A stretch of 64,000 bases of DNA from Pseudodesulfovibrio senegalensis (lineage in GTDB: Bacteria > Desulfobacterota > Desulfovibrionia > Desulfovibrionales > Desulfovibrionaceae), in assembly GCF_008830225.1 (NCBI RefSeq), contig NZ_WAIE01000001.1, forward strand, positions 744,001 to 808,000, given 5' to 3'. Both the position numbers and the translations under genes were made by a program. Positions 37,482 to 45,980 of the stretch are shown here, one piece after another (the stretch's first letter is position 1; each line of letters starts with the position of its first letter). Under the pieces are notes generated by a model. The model worked only from the letters and a program-made list of their open reading frames with translations. It was not told the origin of the DNA and did no database searches.

Positions 37482-38675
37482 ATGACAGATGACAGACCTC
37501 TTTTTTCCGATGCTGATGCATCGTCCGGATTTCGCAAGAGCGAACCCTTGGCGGCGGGTTCGACATGGAAGCTCATGATTGTGGACGACCAGGAGGATGT
37601 TCATTCCATGACGCGTCTGGTGCTGGACGATTTTACTTTTGAAGGTCGCGGGCTGACGTTTTTGAGCGCTTTTTCCGGTGCGGAAGCAAGGCAGCAGATC
37701 ATGGAACATCCGGACACGGCCGTGGTTCTTCTGGATGTGGTCATGGAGAGCAACCAGGCCGGGCTTGATGTGGCCCGTTTCATACGTAACGAGGCCTGCA
37801 ATCAGTTGACGCGCATCATCCTCCGAACCGGGCAGCCCGGGCAGGCTCCCGAGCGTACGGTGGTTACCGAGCTGGATATCAATGATTACAAGCAGAAAAC
37901 AGAGCTCACGGTGCAGAAACTGTTCACTACCGTGACAACGGCCATTCGCTCGTATCGGGATCTTCTTTTCATTGAGGAAGGACGCCGGAGCATGCACCTG
38001 TTGGCATTGTCCGTTGCGCATCAGGTTCGCAACCGTACGGTTGCCATTGCGGGGTTTGCCAATCTTTTACTCAGGAAGGCCCGGGACAAAGGTTCCGTGG
38101 ACACGTACATCCGGACGATTCTGGATGAGTCCGTGCGTCTGGAAGAGATGGTGACCGCGGTCAACGACTATGCACGCATCGAGGCTCCACGACCGGAACC
38201 GCTTCGGCTCGACGAACTGTTGGAAGAGGCTCGTCAAAAAGCGGAACAGCGTGCCCGACATCTTGAAAAAGAACTTGAATGGCAGGCCGATGTGTTGCCG
38301 TTGCAGGTAATGGCGGATCCGGTCCAGTTTACCCGGTTGCTGGATGCTCTTGTGGACAACGCCATTGATTTCTGCAGGGATGGCCGGGCGGTGGTCCGTA
38401 TCCACGTGTTCAGCCATGGCGAGGGGTGCGGCTTTGTGGTCGAGGATCAGGGAACCGGGATTCCCGATGACGATCTGCCACATATCTTTGATCCGTTTTT
38501 TACTCGCAAGTCCAATGGTGCCGGCATGGGACTGAGCATTGCGCGCAAGGTGGCGGAAGAGCACCAGTGGGATATCCGTGTGGACAATGCCCCGGAGGGC
38601 GGTGTCCGTGTGGAGGTGCTCATGCCTGCGCATTGCGGCGAGCCAACGCCGGCTGCGGATGTTGGGAACGCGTAA
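37482..38675 (+). CDS. Receiver-histidine kinase protein (N-terminal REC, C-terminal kinase)
   Basis: A 397-residue cytoplasmic protein. An N-terminal receiver domain (MIVDDQEDVH; phospho-Asp in VVLLDVVMES) is followed by a linker with ELDINDYKQK. A HisKA-like dimerisation helix has likely phospho-acceptor His in ALSVAHQVRNRTVAIAG, and the HATPase domain has VVEDQGTGIPDDD and GAGMGLSIARKV. There are no membrane helices, so it receives a signal by phosphorylation and relays it. A partner is not obvious nearby. The ATG at 37482 follows GGGGTGG; earlier in-frame ATGs lie in the AT-rich leader. It converges on the next gene with 10 bp between the stops. Confidence 0.85.
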   Translation: MTDDRPLFSDADASSGFRKSEPLAAGSTWKLMIVDDQEDVHSMTRLVLDDFTFEGRGLTFLSAFSGAEARQQIMEHPDTAVVLLDVVMESNQAGLDVARFIRNEACNQLTRIILRTGQPGQAPERTVVTELDINDYKQKTELTVQKLFTTVTTAIRSYRDLLFIEEGRRSMHLLALSVAHQVRNRTVAIAGFANLLLRKARDKGSVDTYIRTILDESVRLEEMVTAVNDYARIEAPRPEPLRLDELLEEARQKAEQRARHLEKELEWQADVLPLQVMADPVQFTRLLDALVDNAIDFCRDGRAVVRIHVFSHGEGCGFVVEDQGTGIPDDDLPHIFDPFFTRKSNGAGMGLSIARKVAEEHQWDIRVDNAPEGGVRVEVLMPAHCGEPTPAADVGNA

Positions 38676-38685
38676 TCCGGTTGGT

Positions 38686-40020
38686 TTATCGCCAGTGGGG
38701 TATGCGTAGGTCCAACAACTGGCAGAGATGCCGTTCCAGTGAAGGATCCCCGGCATCGGCATAGGAATAATTGGCCCGGACCATGGGCACGTCCAGTTCC
38801 ATGATCCTCGATATGTTCGCCGGGGTGGCCAGCAGCACCGCGTCACAGTCGCAGGCCTCGATGCTGGCCTTCAGGTCCCCGACCTGTTCCTCGCTGTAAC
38901 CCATGGCCGGAAGCACGGGACCGAGGTGCGGGTATTTTCGGTACACGTCCCTGATCAGTCCCCTGGCGCAGGAGCGCGGGTCCACCAGTTCTGCGGCACC
39001 ATATTCCTTGGCGGCAACGGTTCCCGCGCCAAAGGGCATCTCTCCGTGCGTGACCGTTGGGCCGTCTTCCACCACCAGCACGCGCTTGTCGCGCACCAGT
39101 TCCGGTTGGTCTACCACGACCGGGGATTCCGCATAAATGATCTGAGCTTTGGGATTGAACCGTTTGATGTTGGTCTGAACCACGTCCACGTTGTCGGAGT
39201 CCGCGGTGTCCATCTTGTTGATGACCGCAATGTCGGCCAGCAGCATGTTGGTCTCGCCCGGGTGGTACAGACGTTCATGCCCGGGCCGGTGCGGATCGAA
39301 GACCGTTATGGCTACATCGGGCTTGAAAAAGGGCGTATCGTTGTTGCCGCCGTCCCATATAACCACGTCCGCCTCCTGTTCGGCATCACGCAGGATGGCC
39401 TCGTAGTCGATGCCTGCATACACCACGCCTCCGAGATCGATGATCGGTTCGTATTCCTCGCGTTCCTCAATGGTGCATTGATGCCGGTCCATGTCGTCAT
39501 ATGATGCGAACCGCTGCACCTTTTGCCGGGAGAGGTCGCCGTAGGGCATGGGATGCCGCACCACCACGGCCTGTTTGCCCTGATCGCGCAGGATTTGCAG
39601 GACCTTGCGCGAGGTTTGCGATTTGCCGCAGCCCGTACGGACCGCGCAGACCGAGATGACGGGCTTGGTGGATTCGATCATGGTGTACTGCGCACCGATG
39701 AGCAGAAAATCCGCACCCATTGATTGCACTTTGGCGGCTTTGTGCATGACGTAGGAGTGGGGCACGTCCGAATAGGAGAAGACAACGAGATCGACCTTAT
39801 AATGGCTGATTACGTATGTCAGGTCGGATTCGTGGTGGATGGGGATGCCTTCCGGATAGCCTTCTCCGCACAGTTCGGACGGATAGCGGCGTCCCTCAAT
39901 GCCGTCTATCTGGTTGGCCGTGAAGGCCATGACCCGGTAGCGCGGATTGTTCCGGAAGTATACGTTGAAATTGTGAAAATCCCTGCCGGCCGCGCCCATG
40001 ATGATGACTTTTTCCTGCAT
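38686..40020 (-). CDS. Cyclic 2,3-diphosphoglycerate synthetase-like P-loop protein
   Basis: A 444-residue soluble protein. The N-terminus is a Rossmann-like domain (VIIMGAAGRDFHNFNVYFR), followed by a P-loop domain with AVRTGCGKSQTSRKV (about residues 124-138). ADVVIWDGGNNDTPFFKPDVA and INKMDTADSDNV supply Walker B and NKxD-like motifs. These match proteins annotated as cyclic 2,3-diphosphoglycerate synthetase, an enzyme first known from thermophilic methanogens; in bacteria the real role is unclear and it may be a GTPase or ATPase with another substrate. GGAGG precedes the ATG. It has a leader of about 270 nt containing a hairpin. Confidence 0.8.
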   Translation of the reverse strand: MQEKVIIMGAAGRDFHNFNVYFRNNPRYRVMAFTANQIDGIEGRRYPSELCGEGYPEGIPIHHESDLTYVISHYKVDLVVFSYSDVPHSYVMHKAAKVQSMGADFLLIGAQYTMIESTKPVISVCAVRTGCGKSQTSRKVLQILRDQGKQAVVVRHPMPYGDLSRQKVQRFASYDDMDRHQCTIEEREEYEPIIDLGGVVYAGIDYEAILRDAEQEADVVIWDGGNNDTPFFKPDVAITVFDPHRPGHERLYHPGETNMLLADIAVINKMDTADSDNVDVVQTNIKRFNPKAQIIYAESPVVVDQPELVRDKRVLVVEDGPTVTHGEMPFGAGTVAAKEYGAAELVDPRSCARGLIRDVYRKYPHLGPVLPAMGYSEEQVGDLKASIEACDCDAVLLATPANISRIMELDVPMVRANYSYADAGDPSLERHLCQLLDLRIPHWR

Positions 40021-40292
40021 TGCAGCCTCCGTGCCCGTATTCGGTGGTTACATGTGCCAGTTGGGAGATTGGTCTTCAATTACGATATTTGGCGGATAAA
40101 TGGAAGAGGGAGACCCCCAGCAGGGTGAAGAGTTTCTGTTGTGCGTGTTGGAGTTTCGGTCGTGTGGCCGGTTTTGGCGTTGCTCAACCAACGATGGCGA
40201 GCCGGTGATGCGATTCCGTTTCGGCAAGGCAGGGCGCGTATGTGCCCTGCGGCGTGCGAACGCTCTGATGATTTTGTCCTTTCTGACAAACG
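40021..40292 (-). other. leader region of the P-loop gene with hairpin at 40229-40250
   Basis: No gene is seen here. GCAGGGC-N8-GCCCTGC (40229-40250) is a perfect 7-bp stem that can be lengthened by GC and CGTT/AACG pairs on both sides. It lies between the tRNA-Leu terminator and the downstream gene on the minus strand. Candidate structured leader or small RNA. Confidence 0.3.
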
Positions 40293-40325
40293 AAAAAGGG
40301 TTGCAGCAGCTGTTGCAACCCTTTT
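40293..40325 (-). terminator. terminator of tRNA-Leu
   Basis: AAAAGGGTTGCA / TGCAACCCTTTT stem, 7 nt downstream of the tRNA on the minus strand, ending in a U-rich tract. Confidence 0.85.
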
Positions 40326-40332
40326 GATTTCG

Positions 40333-40419
40333 TGGTGCCGAAGAGAAGACTCGAACTTCCACGCCCGTGAAGGCACATGGTCCTGAACCATGCGTGTCTA
40401 CCAATTCCACCACTTCGGC
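40333..40419 (-). tRNA. tRNA-Leu (anticodon CAG)
   Basis: An 87-nt class II tRNA with encoded CCA. Acceptor arms GCCGAAG / CTTCGGC pair perfectly, the anticodon stem CATGG/CCATG encloses loop TTCAGGA with anticodon CAG, there is a long variable arm, and the T loop reads TTCGAGT. It reads CUG leucine codons, abundant in this high-GC genome. It lies 49 bp downstream of gltA on the same strand. Confidence 0.95.
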
Positions 40420-40468
40420 TCGCGGATGATTCTTTTAGCCATGGCGCCTTGCTTTGGCAAGCTTTTTT

Positions 40469-41785
40469 TTATTTTTTGCCGCGTTCATTCATGCTTACGT
40501 AGGGACGTCTGCATTCGCCCGTGTATATCTGACGCGGACGGTGGATTTTTTCCTGTCCGGCGCTGTAGGCCTCGTACCAGTGGGCGATCCAGCCGGGCAT
40601 GCGGCCGATGGCGAACATGACCGGGAACATGTCTACCGGGATGTTCAGGGCGCGCAGGATGATGCCGGAATAGAAGTCCACATTGGGGTAGAGTTTCCGG
40701 GAGACAAAGTAATCGTCTGCCATGGCTTTTTCCGCCAGTTCCATGGCCAGTTCCAGCAGGTCGTCGTCCGTACCCAGGGTTCCAAGCAGGTCTGTTGCGG
40801 CCTTGCGCAGGATGCGGGCCCGCGGGTCGAAGCTTTTGTAGACACGGTGGCCGAAGCCCATGAGCCGGAATTCCTTGTTCTTGACCCGTTCAAGATAGCT
40901 GTCGATGGTCATTTCGTTGTTGCGGATTTCATGCAGCATGCGGATGACGCCCGCGTTGGCCCCGCCATGCAGTTTGCCCCACAGGGCGCAAATGCCGGCC
41001 GATACCGATGCAAACAGGTTGGCCTGTGTGGACTGGACCATGCGTACGGTGGAACAGGAGCAGTTTTGCTCGTGGTCCGCATGCAAAAGGAAAAACAGGC
41101 TCAACGCCCGGGTTTCTTCCTTGCTGGGTTCGTAGAGGCGGTAAGGCTCCGAGAACATCATGTGCAGGAAATTCTGGCAGTAGCTGAGCGACGGGTTCGG
41201 GTACATGAAGGGCAGGCCCTGCGACTTGCGGTAAGACCATGCTGCAACGGTGCGTACCTTGCTGATGACCTTGGCCGCGGCCTGTATGAATTCTTCTTCG
41301 GTCTGGATTTCCAGCAGGTCCGGGTGGTAGCAGCCCATGGCGTTGACCACGGCGGAGAGGATGGCCATGGGATGCCCTTTGGACGGAAAACCTTCGAAAT
41401 GGTGGCGCAGATCTTCATGGAGCAGTTCATTGTCCGTGAGCATCTGGCGAAATTCCTGGCGTTCCTCATGGTTTGGCAGCTTGCCGAATATGAGCAGCCA
41501 TGCTGTTTCGATGAACGAGCCGTGCTTGTCGGCGATTTCCTCGATGGGATAGCCCCGGTAGTGCAGGGCACCTTCCTCGCCGTTGACATATGTTATGGCG
41601 CTGGAGCACGAACCGGTGTTAGCATATCCTGGATCATAGGTGATGTGGCCGGTTTCGTTGCGGAGTTTGGTGATGTCGATGGCGTGTTCGTTTTCGGTAC
41701 CCACCATTACCGGCAGTTCATAGGTGGTTCCGTCGAGGATCAGGTAGGCGGTTTTGGTTGTGGCGTCGGCCTGTTTTTTCAGCAT
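40469..41785 (-). CDS. gltA: Citrate synthase (Si-type)
   Basis: A 438-residue type II citrate synthase condensing oxaloacetate and acetyl-CoA. The catalytic motifs are LHGGANAGVIRMLHEI and GFGHRVYKSFDPRARIL (His and downstream Arg), plus an N-terminal NADH-regulated-type domain with YDPGYANTGSC. The C-terminal Asp region is NVDFYSGIIL. Some anaerobes use the unrelated Re-citrate synthase; this organism encodes the Si type here. GAGGA precedes the ATG. It is transcribed toward tRNA-Leu, and its upstream 350 bp separate it from the divergent Fe-S gene. Confidence 0.95.
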   Translation of the reverse strand: MLKKQADATTKTAYLILDGTTYELPVMVGTENEHAIDITKLRNETGHITYDPGYANTGSCSSAITYVNGEEGALHYRGYPIEEIADKHGSFIETAWLLIFGKLPNHEERQEFRQMLTDNELLHEDLRHHFEGFPSKGHPMAILSAVVNAMGCYHPDLLEIQTEEEFIQAAAKVISKVRTVAAWSYRKSQGLPFMYPNPSLSYCQNFLHMMFSEPYRLYEPSKEETRALSLFFLLHADHEQNCSCSTVRMVQSTQANLFASVSAGICALWGKLHGGANAGVIRMLHEIRNNEMTIDSYLERVKNKEFRLMGFGHRVYKSFDPRARILRKAATDLLGTLGTDDDLLELAMELAEKAMADDYFVSRKLYPNVDFYSGIILRALNIPVDMFPVMFAIGRMPGWIAHWYEAYSAGQEKIHRPRQIYTGECRRPYVSMNERGKK

Positions 41786-42142
41786 GAAGAGTCCTCATTG
41801 GTAAACGGTTGCGGACGCAGTACGTCCGGGGGCGCGAATGAATGCCGCTATGGGATGTAGGTTCGGCCCAAAAGGATGAAGTGAACCGCATTGCGTGCCC
41901 GGAAAGGGGCATCTGCAAATGGATAAGTCTGGTGTGTGATGCTTGAGAATATATACTCGGATGAGGATTGATTGTCCAGTCAAAAACGTCTGTCCTTGAC
42001 GTTTTTGTGAAAATATCAACCGTTTCCGGGCGCTTGTCAGCCGAATAATATTCGGTGTGTGGTCAGGGTCAGGACATGGACGGCATGAATGTGTATCGTG
42101 ACAGTGTGGTCGAGTGAACCATTACAAGCAGGATGAATGGGT
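41786..42142. promoter_or_regulatory. divergent intergenic region between gltA and the Fe-S module
   Basis: It contains a hairpin CAAAAACGTC-N7-GACGTTTTTG (41981-42007) and a palindrome CCGAATA-A-TATTCGG (42041-42055) lying about 90 bp before the Fe-S start. An A/T-rich TATATA at about 41950 may be a gltA -10. No clear consensus promoter was found. The palindrome is the best operator candidate. Confidence 0.4.
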
Positions 42143-43102
42143 ATGACTGAACATGTGAGCCGAAGAGGGTTCCTCAAGGTATTGGGGCTTGGTGGCGCAG
42201 GACTTTTTCTGCCCGGTACGGTGGAGGCGGCGCAACGTGGCGAGGAGCTTGCCACTCTGCTGGATATTTCGAGGTGTGTCGGGTGCGGCGAATGTGTGTA
42301 TGCCTGCCGCGAATCCAACGGCCACAAGTATCCCCGGCCGGAAAAGCCGTTTCCGCCCATGTACCCAAAGCGGGTCAAGGTGTCGGACTGGTCTGACCGG
42401 CAGGACGTGGACGATCGGCTGACCCCGTACAACTGGCTGTTTATCCAGAACGCGGAAGTGGAACACGAGGGCGAGGTGCATGACCTGAACATTCCCCGCC
42501 GCTGCATGCATTGCCAGAATCCTCCCTGCGCCAACCTGTGCCCGTGGGGCGCATGTTCCCGAGAAGAGAACGGCATCGTGCGTATCAACGACGACATCTG
42601 TCTTGGCGGCTCCAAGTGCAAGAGCGTCTGCCCGTGGGACATTCCGCAACGCCAGACCGGGGTCGGGTTGTACAAGAAGCTTTTGCCGCGTTTTGCAGGC
42701 AACGGCGTCATGTACAAGTGCGACCGCTGTTTCGAGCGCGTGGCCCAGGGCGAGCTCCCTGCGTGCATCGAAGTTTGTCCGGAAGGCGTCCAGACCATCG
42801 GCCCGAGGGACGCCATCGTGAAAAAGGCCCATGAGCTGGCTGAATCCATGAACGGGTTCATTTACGGCGAGCATGAAAACGGCGGGACCAATACCCTGTA
42901 TGTGTCTCCGGTTCCCTTCGACAAACTGGACAAGGCCGTGGAAAAGGGACCGGGAAGGCCCGGTCTGGAACTGGTGCCGGACATGATGAACGATGAGGAA
43001 AATCTGGCCATGGCCGCTGTGCTGGCACCGGTGGCCGGTCTTGCGGCCGGTGTTCTGGGGCTGGGCGCGGCGTTGACCAAGGAGGATGACGATGCAGAAT
43101 AA
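42143..43102 (+). CDS. Tat-exported four-cluster Fe-S electron-transfer subunit (HybA/FdnH-like)
   Basis: About 319 residues. A twin-arginine signal (SRRGFLKVLGLGGAG, near residue 6) starts the protein. Four ferredoxin-type cysteine groups follow: CVGCGEC..C, CMHCQNPPC..C, CLGGSKCKSVC and CDRC...C..C. A C-terminal membrane helix (LAMAAVLAPVAGLAAGVLGLGAAL) anchors it facing the periplasm. In the third group Gly156 replaces the second cysteine, as NarH has Trp there and binds [3Fe-4S]. The ATG at 42143 has better spacing from AGG than the ATG at 42137. It overlaps the next gene by 11 bp. No molybdopterin or hydrogenase catalytic subunit is adjacent. Confidence 0.88.
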   Translation: MTEHVSRRGFLKVLGLGGAGLFLPGTVEAAQRGEELATLLDISRCVGCGECVYACRESNGHKYPRPEKPFPPMYPKRVKVSDWSDRQDVDDRLTPYNWLFIQNAEVEHEGEVHDLNIPRRCMHCQNPPCANLCPWGACSREENGIVRINDDICLGGSKCKSVCPWDIPQRQTGVGLYKKLLPRFAGNGVMYKCDRCFERVAQGELPACIEVCPEGVQTIGPRDAIVKKAHELAESMNGFIYGEHENGGTNTLYVSPVPFDKLDKAVEKGPGRPGLELVPDMMNDEENLAMAAVLAPVAGLAAGVLGLGAALTKEDDDAE

Positions 43103-43559
43103 GACTCCGGTTTCCGCATGGTTCACGCGCGTCTTTGTTGTCTGCGCTTCGTTGCTGGCCGTTTCCGGGCTGGCCCAGATGCCCATATTCAAGCGCTACT
43201 ATGTGGCGGACATTCCGGGGTTGGGCTGGCTTGCGGATTTCTATTTCACGCACAAGATGCATTACGTGCTGGCGGCCCTGCTGTTGGCTCTGTTGGCACA
43301 GGTGCTTGTGCTCTGGTTCACTCGTTGGCGGCATGTCCTGCGGATGACTCCGGGCGGGGTTGTGCGGGCCGGACTGCTGGCCGGGATCGTGCTGACCGGC
43401 ATAATGCGCATGATCAAGAACCAGCCGGGCATGTCGTTTTCGCCGGAGTTGACCATGGTGGTGGATTGGACCCATCTCGGGCTGGTCTTGTTGCTGGGCA
43501 TGGTGTCGCTGGCCTTGGCATTGCTGCGGCGGCGGGCCTATACCGTGTATCGGAAATGA
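43092..43559 (+). CDS. Four-helix membrane subunit, cytochrome-b-like partner of the Fe-S protein
   Basis: A 155-residue protein with four hydrophobic helices. Histidines lie at or near helix ends ([26 protein letters not shown]), which could ligate b-type heme or bind menaquinone; heme is not proven. The start at 43092, 6 bp after GGAGG, is preferred to the ATG at 43086, which touches the site. It overlaps the upstream Fe-S gene stop by 11 bp, so the two subunits are co-translated. Together they form a small periplasm-to-quinone electron module. The family is related to DUF4405/cytochrome b561-like proteins. Confidence 0.75.
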   Translation: MQNKTPVSAWFTRVFVVCASLLAVSGLAQMPIFKRYYVADIPGLGWLADFYFTHKMHYVLAALLLALLAQVLVLWFTRWRHVLRMTPGGVVRAGLLAGIVLTGIMRMIKNQPGMSFSPELTMVVDWTHLGLVLLLGMVSLALALLRRRAYTVYRK

Positions 43560-43626
43560 CGGGATGCATGATTGCGCACCGGGCATAAATGTGCTGGACT
43601 GCCTGTTTCAATGGCAAGGAGAAAAC

Positions 43627-43962
43627 ATGCAGACCATAGAGTGGAGCGATTTCGAGAAGGTGGAGTTGCGCACCGGCACTATTGTGCGTGTCGAGGAGTT
43701 TCCCGAAGCCCGCAAACCGGCCTACAAGTTGTGGGTCGATTTCGGCGAGGAGATCGGGGTGCTCAAGTCCAGCGCACAGATAACCGATTTGTATTCTTTT
43801 GAAGAGTTGCAAGGCAAACAGGTCGTGGGCGTGGTCAACTTTCCGCCGCGCCAGATCGGCCCGGTGCGTTCGCAATGCCTTGTGACCGGCTTTGCGGACA
43901 AGGGCGGCGTGGTGCTGGCCGTGCCGGACCGCGCGGTCCCCAACGGACTCAAGTTGTGCTGA
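43627..43962 (+). CDS. csaA: CsaA-type tRNA-binding-domain protein
   Basis: A 111-residue single OB-fold tRNA-binding domain (EMAP/Trbp111-like). Its motif order is [59 protein letters not shown] and [15 protein letters not shown], as in CsaA. CsaA has been described as an export-related chaperone and as a tRNA-structure binder; the role here is not settled. AAGGAG precedes the ATG. It follows the Fe-S/membrane module by 67 bp and ends at a strong terminator. Confidence 0.92.
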   Translation: MQTIEWSDFEKVELRTGTIVRVEEFPEARKPAYKLWVDFGEEIGVLKSSAQITDLYSFEELQGKQVVGVVNFPPRQIGPVRSQCLVTGFADKGGVVLAVPDRAVPNGLKLC

Positions 43963-43976
43963 GTTTTACAACAGGG

Positions 43977-44004
43977 AAGGGCCGCAGACGCGGCCCTTTT
44001 TTTT
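43977..44004. terminator. bidirectional intrinsic terminator
   Basis: AAGGGCCGC-AGAC-GCGGCCCTT followed by eight T residues, between the convergent csaA and MoeA-fusion genes. Confidence 0.9.
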
Positions 44005-45967
44005 AGTTTTTGGGTTGCAGTCCGTCGCCGGGCTGCATGATGCGGCCGGTGAGCGTCGTTTCATAGCCGCCCAGCTCCTTGATGCGGTCCTGGGTGGCAT
44101 CCATGCCGATGCATTCCCGCAGGGCCGCAATGCGCGGGTCATCCATGAATCGGGTCGGAATGACCAGATCATAGCGTTCCCGCGCCAGCGGAACAAAGTC
44201 CAGCCCCAGCGCCGTGGCCGCGGCCCGGATGCCAAGGCCGCAGTCCGCGGCTCCGGTGCGCACGTTGACCGCCACGGCCATGTGCGTGAATTCCTCCTGA
44301 TCATAGCCACGTACCGTGCGTGGATTGATTGTGGCCTCGGTCAGGTGATGGTCCAGCAGAATGCGCGTTCCCGCACCGCGCTGGCGGTTGATGAAACGCA
44401 CGTCTTCGCGGGCAAGGTCCGCAACGGACCGGATACCTTTGGGGTTTCCAGGAGCGACCATGAGGCCCTGATGCCGTATGGCCAGATTGACCACGGTCAG
44501 GTCCATGTTCTTGAGATACCGGGTGATGAACGGGAAATTGAAGTCGCCGGATTCAGGATCGAACAGGTGGCAGCCCGCAAACAGGGCCGATTCTGCCTTG
44601 AGCGCGTTCAGCCCGCCCATGCTGCCCACATGCCCGGAAACCAGCCGCACCGGACACGGACGCCCCATGAGTTCGTTGGCCAGCAGGTCCAGCGTGTTGT
44701 CGTGGCTGCCCACGTGCATGAGCACGGAGTCCAGTTGCCGGGGATGGGTCAAGAGCCGTGCGCGCACGGTTTCGCCCTGGTCGATGCCCTCGCGGTCCGC
44801 GGGAATCACGGTCGTTGCCTGTGCCTTGATCATGGACGTCAGCAGCCCGGCGCCGCGTCCGAGCGGAGTCGCCACGATCCGTTCCCCGACGCGGCCCACG
44901 GCCAGCCGGAGCATTTCGGCCATGCCCGGACGCGACGGCACCTTGGTGGTCAGGGTCACATCCACTTCATGGGCGGCAGGAACCGGCTTGCGGGCCAGCC
45001 ATGCGGCCAGCGGGGCGATCAGTTCGTCAAAGCAGACCACGGCGCTGACCGGGTAGCCCGGTGCGCCAACCAACAATCTGCCTGGATGGCCGGAGCGTTC
45101 GTCCGTGACCGCCAGCAGGGACGGCTTGCCCGGCATCACGGCTATGCCGTGAACCAGCACCTGTCCCAGTTCCTCGAATACGGGCCGCGTGAAATCCTTG
45201 CTGCCTGCCGAGGAACCCGCGCCTACCACGACCACGTGGCTGCCGCTGTCCAGAGCCTTTCGCACCGCATCGGTCAGCGCGTCCTTGCGGTCGGGGATCG
45301 TGGGCACGCTCTCGGCGTCCATGCCCATTCCGCGTGCGGAGGCCAGAAAGACCTGTGAATTGGATTCGATGACCTGACCCGGCTTTGGGGCAGGGCGGTC
45401 GCGGAAGTCCAGCACCTCGTCCCCGGTGGGGATGAACGTGGTCCGCACGTTTTCGTGCACCTCGACTTCGAATATGCCGGCGGAAAGCAGCGCGCCCACG
45501 TCATAGGGGGAAAGCTCGGTGTTCTGCGGGATGAGCAGTTCCGTGGCCACGATGTCTTCGCCGATGCGGCGCACGTGTTGCCACGGTGCGGCAGGCGCGT
45601 CGATGCTCACCGTGTCTGCGTCCTGCTCCACCACGTTCTCGACCATGATGACCGTATTGAATCCTTGCGGAAGCGGATTGCCCGTATTTACCGGGAGGTA
45701 ATCCTTTTCCCTGCAAAGCGTCAGGGGCTGGTCTTCGCGGGCCGCAAAAGTATCCTGTGCCCGCACGGCAATGCCGTCCATGGCCGCGGCGTGAAACGTG
45801 GGTGACGAGCAACGGGCAAAGACCGGTGCCGCCGTGACCCGGCCGCACGCCTGCTGGCTCGGTACGGTTTCGGTGTGCATGAGCCGGTCGCGGTCAATGG
45901 CCTGCATGGCGGCCTGCACCGCTTGGTCCGGAGGGACTGTCTTGAGGTATATATTCCTTGTATTCAT
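44003..45967 (-). CDS. MoeA-periplasmic-binding-domain fusion (molybdenum cofactor)
   Basis: A 654-residue fusion. The N-terminal about 400 residues are MoeA (molybdotransferase), with RVTAAPVFARCSSPTFHAAAMDGIAVR, MVENVV and the MogA-like domain motif GAGSSAGSKDFT. The C-terminal about 220 residues are a type-2 periplasmic-binding (ModA/LysR-substrate) fold (LMVAPGNPKGI, RQRGAGTRILLD, RTVRGYDQEEFTHMAVA). The protein therefore inserts Mo or W into molybdopterin and may sense or select the oxyanion through the added domain. The start is uncertain: 45967 (MNTRNIYL) fits the MoeA N-terminus, but its ribosome-binding site is weak. It lies 13 bp after the M29 peptidase gene on the same strand. Confidence 0.88.
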   Translation of the reverse strand: MNTRNIYLKTVPPDQAVQAAMQAIDRDRLMHTETVPSQQACGRVTAAPVFARCSSPTFHAAAMDGIAVRAQDTFAAREDQPLTLCREKDYLPVNTGNPLPQGFNTVIMVENVVEQDADTVSIDAPAAPWQHVRRIGEDIVATELLIPQNTELSPYDVGALLSAGIFEVEVHENVRTTFIPTGDEVLDFRDRPAPKPGQVIESNSQVFLASARGMGMDAESVPTIPDRKDALTDAVRKALDSGSHVVVVGAGSSAGSKDFTRPVFEELGQVLVHGIAVMPGKPSLLAVTDERSGHPGRLLVGAPGYPVSAVVCFDELIAPLAAWLARKPVPAAHEVDVTLTTKVPSRPGMAEMLRLAVGRVGERIVATPLGRGAGLLTSMIKAQATTVIPADREGIDQGETVRARLLTHPRQLDSVLMHVGSHDNTLDLLANELMGRPCPVRLVSGHVGSMGGLNALKAESALFAGCHLFDPESGDFNFPFITRYLKNMDLTVVNLAIRHQGLMVAPGNPKGIRSVADLAREDVRFINRQRGAGTRILLDHHLTEATINPRTVRGYDQEEFTHMAVAVNVRTGAADCGLGIRAAATALGLDFVPLARERYDLVIPTRFMDDPRIAALRECIGMDATQDRIKELGGYETTLTGRIMQPGDGLQPKN

Positions 45968-45980
45968 GGTGGTTGCCGGA

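Noticed and set aside
42005-42020. TTGTGAAAATATCAAC as a Rex or CRP/HcpR-type site
   Set aside because: Only the first half matches a TTGTGA-type motif; the second half is not the complement, and it overlaps the hairpin at 41981.
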